Below, piece by piece: positions 6,185-10,882 of a stretch of DNA of 10,882 nt. This DNA comes from Clostridiaceae bacterium (GTDB lineage: Bacteria > Bacillota > Clostridia > Oscillospirales > Acutalibacteraceae). The position numbers and the translations under genes were made by a program. The stretch lies in NCBI GenBank assembly GCA_016295895.1, contig JAEDKI010000052.1, positions 1 to 10,882 on the forward strand, in the 5' to 3' direction. Numbering within the stretch: the first letter of the stretch is position 1; each line of letters starts with the position of its first letter. The notes under the pieces were generated by a model. It saw only the letters and a list, made by a program, of their open reading frames with translations, searched no databases and was not told the DNA's origin.

Positions 6185-7346
6185 TCGGTTCACCTCTGAA
6201 AAAATCCTTGATTTTACTGATGATTCGTGAGAAAAATCCGCTTTTCTGCATATTATGTGTTTCGCTTTCGCCCGAAACCGTTTCTTTAATCGGAACTGAC
6301 TCATCCGAAACAACGGGAACGGAGTCGATAACTTTATTATCAGCCGTTTCAAAAACCGCCGTGCCGAGAATATCGCCCTCGAGTATCGGGGCATACTCAA
6401 AGGGTCTGAGCATAACCCTGCAATAACAGACTTCGCCCTCAATCCAATACGGCTCATACAACAGCCTGACTGAAACCGACGAATCTTCACCGCCGACAAC
6501 CGAAACCGAAGCTGAGCTTAAATCACATTTTACGGGAACTCCCCTGCATTTTGAAAAACCGTATTCAAACATTGAGATATGGTCGTTCCAATCATCGGGC
6601 GCATTGAGAGTTACCGCAACAAGAGTAATTCCGTCACGCTCCGCTGCGCTGACAAGGCATCTTCCGCTTTTTTTGGTAAAACCTGTTTTGATCCCGACGG
6701 CATCCGAATAGCTCCACAGAAGCCTGTTATGGTTGGTGAGGGTTCTTGCATAAGGGGGATTGCCGTAGGTCAGCCTTGCGTTTTTTCGGGAGCATATCCA
6801 CGCAAACTCGGGGTTCTTCATGCTTTCGCAGGCAAGCAAAGCCATATCGTAAGCAGTTGAGTAATGATTCTCGCTGTCAAGCCCCGAAGCGGTCACGAAA
6901 TGAGTGTTTTTCATTCCGATTTCAGAAGCCCGTTTATTCATAAGCTCCGCAAAAGCGTCGGGACTGCCCGCAAGAACGCATGCGACTGTATTTGCCGCAT
7001 CGTTGCCCGATTGCAGCAACATACCGTAAATCAGCTCTTTCATTGAAACGCTGTCACCGGGAACAAGCCCCATTGACGTTCCCTCAACCGAAACCATTTC
7101 TTTGGTTACGGTTATTTCCATTTCGGGAACGCAGGCTTCAAGAGCAATCAGAGATGTCATTATTTTTGTCGTGCTTGCCATAGGCAGACATTGATCCGAG
7201 TTTTTCGAATAAAGCACTTCTCCGCTTTCAACGCACATCAGAACCGCACTTTTTGCGGAAACACCGGGTTTCGCCGCAAAAGCCGATAAACCGAAAGAGA
7301 AGAAAAGAAAGCAGAAAGCAATTAATGCAGATATTCTCTTTTTCAC
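6171..7346 (-). CDS. D-alanyl-D-alanine carboxypeptidase (peptidase S11, DacB/DacF-like)
   Basis: Secreted penicillin-binding enzyme that trims the terminal D-Ala from peptidoglycan stem peptides. About 391 residues. A signal peptide (KKR, then a hydrophobic stretch ending in SAFAA near residue 25) precedes the S11 domain. All three active-site motifs are intact: S-T-T-K at 58-61 with the nucleophile Ser, S-G-N at 113-115 and K-T-G at 220-222. A beta-rich C-terminal domain follows, then a linker and an amphipathic helix (about 370-384, GFFSRIISKIKDFF) of the kind that tethers such enzymes to the membrane. I prefer GTG at 7346, with AGGA 8 nt upstream. ATG at 7355 is possible but its AGG touches the start. 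The setting after scpAB and gerW and before rluB matches Bacillus dacB (spore cortex), though a DacF or vegetative role cannot be excluded. Confidence 0.93.
   Translation of the reverse strand: MKKRISALIAFCFLFFSFGLSAFAAKPGVSAKSAVLMCVESGEVLYSKNSDQCLPMASTTKIMTSLIALEACVPEMEITVTKEMVSVEGTSMGLVPGDSVSMKELIYGMLLQSGNDAANTVACVLAGSPDAFAELMNKRASEIGMKNTHFVTASGLDSENHYSTAYDMALLACESMKNPEFAWICSRKNARLTYGNPPYARTLTNHNRLLWSYSDAVGIKTGFTKKSGRCLVSAAERDGITLVAVTLNAPDDWNDHISMFEYGFSKCRGVPVKCDLSSASVSVVGGEDSSVSVRLLYEPYWIEGEVCYCRVMLRPFEYAPILEGDILGTAVFETADNKVIDSVPVVSDESVPIKETVSGESETHNMQKSGFFSRIISKIKDFFRGEPIGGK
6193..6197 (-). promoter_or_regulatory. Shine-Dalgarno site deciding a TTG start for rluB
   Basis: The minus strand reads AGAGG within the last codons of the carboxypeptidase gene, 8 nt before TTG at 6184. 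It is the only well-spaced site near the conserved rluB N-terminus. Confidence 0.6.
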
Positions 7347-7360
7347 AAATCTCATCCTAA

Positions 7361-7388
7361 CATATCATAATTTATGATATATGATATG
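7361..7388. repeat. Perfect AT palindrome with an extra half-site, upstream of the carboxypeptidase gene
   Basis: ATATCATAA (7362-7370) and TTATGATAT (7372-7380) form a perfect 9-bp inverted repeat around one base. A further ATGATAT follows at once (7381-7387), giving three 7-bp half-sites, two in tandem and one inverted. It ends just before the AGGA used by the carboxypeptidase gene, in one of the few real gaps in the window. The shape suggests a DNA operator. It is a poor terminator because it has no G-C stem and no T-run after it. Confidence 0.45.
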
Positions 7389-7416
7389 CGGAAGAAACGG
7401 GAAATAATATTTTGTT

Positions 7417-7851
7417 TTATGCTTTGGTTCCGTCTGACGACATATAGTCGTTTATCGCTTCGTCAACGCCGTCAGAACCCTTGTTCTTAACCTTGCCGAT
7501 TACCTCGGTTGCCTTGTCAACGATATCGGGAACCATGCCGATTACTCTTTCAACAGAGCCCTCAGCCGCATTGATATACTTAACAGAAACATTGCCGTTA
7601 TTAACAACAAGGAATGCAACGGGAGAAATGGTTATTCCTGCTCCTCCTCCGCCGCCGAAAAGCTCCTGATTATTCTTCGAGGGAAAATCGGAACCGCCCG
7701 AAGCAAAGCCGTATGTAACCTTTGAAACGGGAATTATCTGAATAGTTTCGCTGATTTTAATGGGATCTCCGATAATCGTGCTGACATCAACAAGGTCTTT
7801 GATCTTCTCGATTGATGTTCCGAGGATGCCGGAAGCTGACTGTTCTTTCAT
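7417..7851 (-). CDS. gerW: GerW/YtfJ family sporulation protein
   Basis: 144 residues matching the GerW (YtfJ, Spore_YtfJ) family. It has an early GDPIKISETIQIIPVSKVTYG (about 28-48), then FASGGSDF (49-56), a glycine-rich FGGGGGAG (65-72) and SPVAFLVVNNG (76-86). In Bacillus subtilis GerW is made in the forespore and is needed for germination with L-alanine; a role in spores here is inferred from the family. There is no signal peptide or membrane segment. The ATG has AAGGCGG about 8 nt upstream. It follows the DUF2953 gene by 25 bp, the same pair as Bacillus ytfI-ytfJ, and precedes a carboxypeptidase gene, so a sporulation or envelope setting is likely. The C-terminal 35 residues are charged and less conserved. 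Confidence 0.92.
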   Translation of the reverse strand: MKEQSASGILGTSIEKIKDLVDVSTIIGDPIKISETIQIIPVSKVTYGFASGGSDFPSKNNQELFGGGGGAGITISPVAFLVVNNGNVSVKYINAAEGSVERVIGMVPDIVDKATEVIGKVKNKGSDGVDEAINDYMSSDGTKA

Positions 7852-7876
7852 TTTGTTTTCCGCCTTTCGTATATTA

Positions 7877-8560
7877 TTATTTTATATTATTCTGCTTTTC
7901 CACATCGGTTTTCTTAACCTTGCTGTGCTTAAGCAGTTTAATAAGCACCTTAAACAGCAATTGGAACGCAACAATTATTACCGCATTTATCAAAGCTATC
8001 GGTCTTACTGATATTTTTGCGTGAAATCTTGCTTTATTGTTCCCGTTTATGAAATCGGGATTGATATCAAGATTATATTTTTTAACTCTCATTGTGCTGA
8101 CAAACAAGCCCAATGAGGGAAACACGGCTGAACAAACCTTGCCGTATTTCTCTGCGGTTGCGGCGGCATCTCCTGCACCGACAAGCATTGAAATGTAAAG
8201 CTCCTCAAACAGAAACGCCCTGCCGATTCGCCTGAACATTCCTCCGACCGCTCTTGCCGCATCTTTGATAAGCTGAATCACGCCCGACAGCCCTTGGTTA
8301 TGATAAAATCGGACAAACATGTTGTCTTTTTTCTCCTTAGGCTCGGGAATAACCTCGCTTTCTTCCTTTGGCTTTTCTTTTTTCTTATTTTCTTTCTTCG
8401 GTTTTTTATTCTCCTTTGGCGGAAGAATGCCGAACTTCAGGAAGAGCCAGCTGACTGAAAGCGTTACATCGTCCTCATAATGAACGGTTACAACAAATTT
8501 TATTGAAAGCAAGATAACGAAAAAAGCAATTATTCCGAGTATGATATAAAGCGCCGTCAA
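7877..8560 (-). CDS. DUF2953 (YtfI-like) membrane protein
   Basis: About 227 residues of unknown biochemical function. A membrane helix (about 2-25) is followed by a short beta-type segment. A Lys/Glu/Pro-rich, low-complexity linker runs from about 50 to 80. The conserved DUF2953 core includes LVGAGDAAATAEKYGKVC, FPSLGLF and INPDF, and a second hydrophobic helix lies near the C-terminus (about 188-207). The open frame starts with ATG at 8584, overlapping the scpB stop as ATGA. I prefer TTG at 8560: a full AAGGAGGG lies 7 nt before it, whereas the ATG has only a weak GAAGA upstream. With TTG the protein begins directly with the membrane helix. Pairing with gerW mirrors Bacillus ytfI-ytfJ, so a spore-related role is plausible but unproven. 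Confidence 0.85.
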   Translation of the reverse strand: MTALYIILGIIAFFVILLSIKFVVTVHYEDDVTLSVSWLFLKFGILPPKENKKPKKENKKKEKPKEESEVIPEPKEKKDNMFVRFYHNQGLSGVIQLIKDAARAVGGMFRRIGRAFLFEELYISMLVGAGDAAATAEKYGKVCSAVFPSLGLFVSTMRVKKYNLDINPDFINGNNKARFHAKISVRPIALINAVIIVAFQLLFKVLIKLLKHSKVKKTDVEKQNNIK

Positions 8561-8567
8561 AATACCG

Positions 8568-8575
8568 CCCTCCTT
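8568..8575 (-). promoter_or_regulatory. Shine-Dalgarno site deciding a TTG start for the DUF2953 gene
   Basis: The minus strand reads AAGGAGGG, one of the strongest sites in the window, 7 nt before TTG at 8560. It lies downstream of the ATG at 8584, so it cannot serve that codon. Confidence 0.65.
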
Positions 8576-8580
8576 TTCGA

Positions 8581-9177
8581 TCATTCTTCAGTCTGGAAAA
8601 AATTTCTTATCTGTTCGCCCTGCTCATTGTCAATTTCATCATCGTTTTCGTCGTTCAAGTTCGCCGTGTTTTCGGGAAGCTCGGGCAAATCCGAAAGTGA
8701 TGAAAGGCAAAAGCATCTGAGAAAATTCGGAGTTGTGCCGTAAAGCAAAGGTCTGCCGGGCAAATCAAGCCTTCCTCTTTCCTCAAGCAAGCCTCTTTGA
8801 CAGAGCGTTGAGATAACGCCCGAGCAGTCAACGCCTCTTATCTGTTCAACATAGGCTTTTGTGACAGGCTGATTATATGCAACAATTGCAAGCACTTCAA
8901 ACGCCGCAGGAGAAAGAGGGATGTTCTTTTTGATGTCAAGAACATTTCTTATTTCCTGAGCATATTCTTTTCTTGAAACAAGCTGATACTTGCTTCCGAG
9001 ACGGAGCAGGCATATTCCGCTCTCACGCTCATCAAGAGCCCTTGAAAGCTCCCAAAGAGCTCCCTCAACGGTTTCCGTTTCAACTTCAAGCGCTTCGGCT
9101 ATTCTTGAAGCTTCAACAGGCTCTCCCGAAGCGAACAGAATTGCCTCGCAAGCAGATCTTATATGTTCATTCGTCAA
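8581..9177 (-). CDS. scpB: Segregation and condensation protein B
   Basis: ScpB forms the condensin complex with Smc and ScpA, which compacts and separates new chromosomes. The product is 198 residues, the usual length. Two winged-helix domains are seen. The N-terminal one includes ACEAILFASGEPV at about 9-21. The second includes LAIVAYNQPVTKAYVEQIRG at about 96-115, then RGLLEERGRLDLPGRPLLYGTT and the closing FLRCF. The last 40 residues are acidic and low-complexity. The start is TTG: no Met codon occurs anywhere in the rest of the frame, and GAGGAG (9188-9193) lies 10 nt upstream. It overlaps the end of scpA by 11 nt, so the two partners are translated together. Confidence 0.96.
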   Translation of the reverse strand: MTNEHIRSACEAILFASGEPVEASRIAEALEVETETVEGALWELSRALDERESGICLLRLGSKYQLVSRKEYAQEIRNVLDIKKNIPLSPAAFEVLAIVAYNQPVTKAYVEQIRGVDCSGVISTLCQRGLLEERGRLDLPGRPLLYGTTPNFLRCFCLSSLSDLPELPENTANLNDENDDEIDNEQGEQIRNFFQTEE

Positions 9178-9898
9178 TTTCTATGTTCTCCTCTCCGTCC
9201 TGAAGCAGGGTTATTTCGGCATCCTCGCCCTGACCGTCAACATAAACTTTCTTTGCCTTCACCATTGCAAGCAATGCAAGAAAGGTTGCCACCATTTCGG
9301 AGCGGGACTCGGATTCTTCAAAGAATGAGCCGAATTTACAGCTTTCTTTATTCTTAAATCGAGAAATAATAAAGCTGACTCTCGACGCAACCGACACTAT
9401 TTTGCGGGCAACGATGCCTCTGAACGCTTCAATCGGCGGCGGTAGCCTTCGCTTGCCCTTACCGACGGCGGCAATATAAGCCTTGAATATCGCCGCAGGT
9501 TCATGAGTTCTCGTATAAGTCATATCAACTTCAATTTCTTCGGGCTTTTTTGCGTAAAGGTCGAAGCCGTTCGCAGAGTCCTGAAGCTTTGCGGCAACGA
9601 GCTTGCAATCCTGATATTCGGTCAGCTCTCCACGAAGCTCTTCAACAAGCTTTTCAGCTTCCTCGTGAACGGGAAGCAAGGAAACGGTTTTGATATACAA
9701 AAGCCTTGCCGCCATTTCAAGAAATTCGCTTGAAATATCAAGATTTTCCTCCTGCATCTGACGGACATAATCAAGATACTGCTCGATTATCTCCATAATG
9801 GGAACATCGTTGATGCTGACCTTCTTTTTTGAAATAAGCTGGAGCAGAAGATCCATCGGCCCTTCAAAAACTTCAATCTTATACTGAATTTTTTCCAA
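9167..9898 (-). CDS. scpA: Segregation and condensation protein A
   Basis: ScpA is the kleisin subunit that bridges the two heads of the Smc dimer. 243 residues, normal for the family. The N-terminus carries the signature YKIEVFEGPMDLLLQLI (about 6-22), followed by INDVPIMEIIEQYLDYV (29-45) and the helix EMAARLLYIKTVSLLP (61-76), all typical of the Smc-neck-binding domain. The C-terminal winged helix (about 180-230) contains EMVATFLALLAMVKAKKV. Translation starts at TTG, with AAAGGGG about 10 nt upstream; the conserved N-terminus begins immediately and no ATG lies nearby upstream in frame. The gene follows the M50 protease by 20 bp and overlaps scpB. Confidence 0.96.
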   Translation of the reverse strand: MEKIQYKIEVFEGPMDLLLQLISKKKVSINDVPIMEIIEQYLDYVRQMQEENLDISSEFLEMAARLLYIKTVSLLPVHEEAEKLVEELRGELTEYQDCKLVAAKLQDSANGFDLYAKKPEEIEVDMTYTRTHEPAAIFKAYIAAVGKGKRRLPPPIEAFRGIVARKIVSVASRVSFIISRFKNKESCKFGSFFEESESRSEMVATFLALLAMVKAKKVYVDGQGEDAEITLLQDGEENIEIDE

Positions 9899-9918
9899 AG
9901 CGGATAAACCCCTTTCGG

Positions 9919-10599
9919 TTATCTCATAAGTGCCGCAAACGGCAAACCGGTTATAAAATCAAATCCCATCATAATCTTGGATGTAATCCAGGAAATGGGC
10001 GTATCAAGAACGCCGAAAATAATTAGCGCAAAAACAACAAGAATAATATAACGCTCATACTGCATTATTTTGAAATAATACTTTGACGGGATAAGCAGGC
10101 TTGCGATTCTTGAACCGTCAAGCGGCGGAATGGGGATAAGATTGAAAACCGCAAGGTTGACATTTATCAAAGCCGCATAGACAAAAAACAAAGACGAAAT
10201 TTTAAGAAAAAGCACGCTCGTTGTTGCATAAAAGAAAGCGCAGGCGTGAGAAACAAACAAAAAGATTAATGCCATGATAAGGTTTGAAACGGGGCCCGCA
10301 AGAGCCGTCAGAGCCATGCCGCCTCTTTGATTCCTGAACCGTCTGGGATTAACGGGAACGGGCTTTGCATAGCCGAAACCGACAAGAAAAATCATAAGCG
10401 CACCGACAAGGTCGATATGAGCAAGCGGAGACAGGGTCAGCCTGCCTTTAAGCCCTGCGGTATCGTCGCCGAGCTTTGTTGCAACAAGCGCATGAGCATA
10501 TTCATGGACGGGCAGAGTGCAGAAAACAACAAACACTCTTGCAAGAAGATTCATCAAAACCTCTGTTGAAAACCCGTTTCTCAATAAATCAAAAATCAT
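9919..10599 (-). CDS. M50 family (site-2-type) intramembrane metalloprotease
   Basis: 226-residue integral membrane protein of the short M50 class without a PDZ domain. The zinc motif HEYAH is at 32-36 within a hydrophobic segment, and the second active-site motif NLIPIPPLDG at 153-162 (zinc ligand Asp161). Between them are AGPVSNLIMALIF (101-113) and several other hydrophobic helices, for five to six in all. Family members cleave membrane-spanning substrates; the substrate here is unknown. Short M50 proteins next to scpA-scpB are common in Firmicutes, so the position is typical and need not imply a role in chromosome segregation. The ATG has AAGGA about 6 nt upstream and overlaps the end of prmC by 11 nt. 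Confidence 0.93.
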   Translation of the reverse strand: MIFDLLRNGFSTEVLMNLLARVFVVFCTLPVHEYAHALVATKLGDDTAGLKGRLTLSPLAHIDLVGALMIFLVGFGYAKPVPVNPRRFRNQRGGMALTALAGPVSNLIMALIFLFVSHACAFFYATTSVLFLKISSLFFVYAALINVNLAVFNLIPIPPLDGSRIASLLIPSKYYFKIMQYERYIILVVFALIIFGVLDTPISWITSKIMMGFDFITGLPFAALMR

Positions 10600-10882
10600 T
10601 TTTTATCCTTTCCGTTCCGATAACAATTCTTTTTATATTGTTAAAGTCTTTGACAGAATAAGTTTTGGCAAATACGGAAGAAAATATTTCTTCAACAGAA
10701 TCCGACTGAGCTTCTCCGCATTCAACAGCGGCGGTATTGCAATGCCATTTTTCCGAAATGGCTCTGTAAAACATAAGCCCGTCCTCGCCGCCGTCAAGCG
10801 CCGCTTTCGGCTCAAGGCGAACCTCAGGCTGAAGACTTTCTATCTCACTGCTTGCAATATAAGGGGGATTTGAAAGAATCAA
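10589..10882 (-). CDS. prmC: Release factor glutamine methyltransferase, C-terminal part (cut by window edge)
   Basis: The 3' end of prmC (hemK), about 97 codons; the start lies beyond the right edge. The fragment opens with ILSNPPYI, the NPPY active-site motif of N5-glutamine methyltransferases, which bind the target Gln in the GGQ loop of release factors RF1 and RF2 using S-adenosylmethionine. It continues with EVRLEPKAALDGGEDGLMFYR, the expected conserved follow-up (E-P-x-x-A-L-x-G-G-x-D-G-L). The TTG at the very edge is an internal codon rather than a start, because family members have a full S-adenosylmethionine-binding domain before NPPY. The final 50 residues are less conserved. The stop lies inside the M50 gene. 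Confidence 0.93.
   Translation of the reverse strand: MILSNPPYIASSEIESLQPEVRLEPKAALDGGEDGLMFYRAISEKWHCNTAAVECGEAQSDSVEEIFSSVFAKTYSVKDFNNIKRIVIGTERIKNDF

Noticed and set aside
6185..6499. Roughly 105-residue N-terminal extension of the rluB frame
   Set aside because: It overlaps the carboxypeptidase C-terminus, is rich in Arg, Ser and Cys with no domain, and the S4 domain begins right after the TTG at 6184, which has its own Shine-Dalgarno site.
8364..8415. Lys/Glu codon-rich low-complexity run in the DUF2953 gene, considered as a repeat array
   Set aside because: There is no regular repeat unit. It is a charged linker between the membrane helix and the conserved core, common in this family.
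10880..10882. TTG at the right edge as a start codon of a 97-residue protein
   Set aside because: The NPPY motif follows almost at once, and PrmC proteins have a complete S-adenosylmethionine-binding domain before it. The gene simply runs off the window.
1..10882. Search for mobile elements, CRISPR arrays, tRNA or rRNA genes, toxin-antitoxin or defence genes
   Set aside because: Every stretch longer than 93 bp is covered by a recognised or well-supported gene. I saw no terminal repeats, spacer-repeat pattern, RNA-gene fold or transposase.

Overview
The window is a compact, ordinary housekeeping stretch of a low-to-mid G+C Gram-positive chromosome. Sixteen genes all lie on the minus strand, so transcription runs from the right edge to the left. 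The gene content points to the class Clostridia, or at least to an endospore-forming Firmicutes lineage. It includes a GerW/YtfJ sporulation protein beside a DUF2953 (YtfI-like) protein, a RemA (DUF370) regulator, ScpA/ScpB and a short omega subunit, together with purine-rich Shine-Dalgarno sites. I cannot name the genus from this sequence alone.

In transcription order the first block is: the 3' end of prmC (10882-10589), an M50 site-2-type membrane protease, scpA, scpB, a DUF2953 membrane protein, gerW, a secreted D-Ala-D-Ala carboxypeptidase and an RluB-family pseudouridine synthase. It mixes chromosome segregation, spore or envelope functions and ribosome modification. It resembles the Bacillus neighbourhood scpA-scpB-ypuI-dacB-spmA-spmB-rluB, but spmA and spmB are absent.

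A 110-residue uncharacterised protein (5438-5106) links the first block to the second. The second block is yicC, remA, gmk, rpoZ, priA, def and the first 29 codons of fmt (88-1). It corresponds to the Bacillus yloC-remA-gmk-rpoZ-coaBC-priA-def-fmt cluster without coaBC. It covers RNA turnover, biofilm/osmoprotection regulation, GTP synthesis, RNA polymerase assembly, replication restart and N-terminal formyl-methionine handling.

Seven of the fifteen gene junctions overlap (by 1 to 14 nt), and no gap exceeds 93 bp. Several Shine-Dalgarno sites lie inside the last codons of the preceding gene. This suggests one long, translationally coupled transcription unit. The only places with room for extra control are the AT-rich 93-bp gap before def and the roughly 70-bp gap before the carboxypeptidase gene, which carries a perfect palindrome. 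TTG start codons are unusually common (scpA, scpB, DUF2953, rluB).

I saw no tRNA, rRNA, CRISPR array, insertion sequence, phage gene or defence system, and nothing that looks like a new multi-gene system. The points worth checking are the linker protein, the palindrome before the carboxypeptidase gene, the missing spmAB and coaBC, the acidic RemA tail that carries the gmk ribosome-binding site, and the run of TTG starts.
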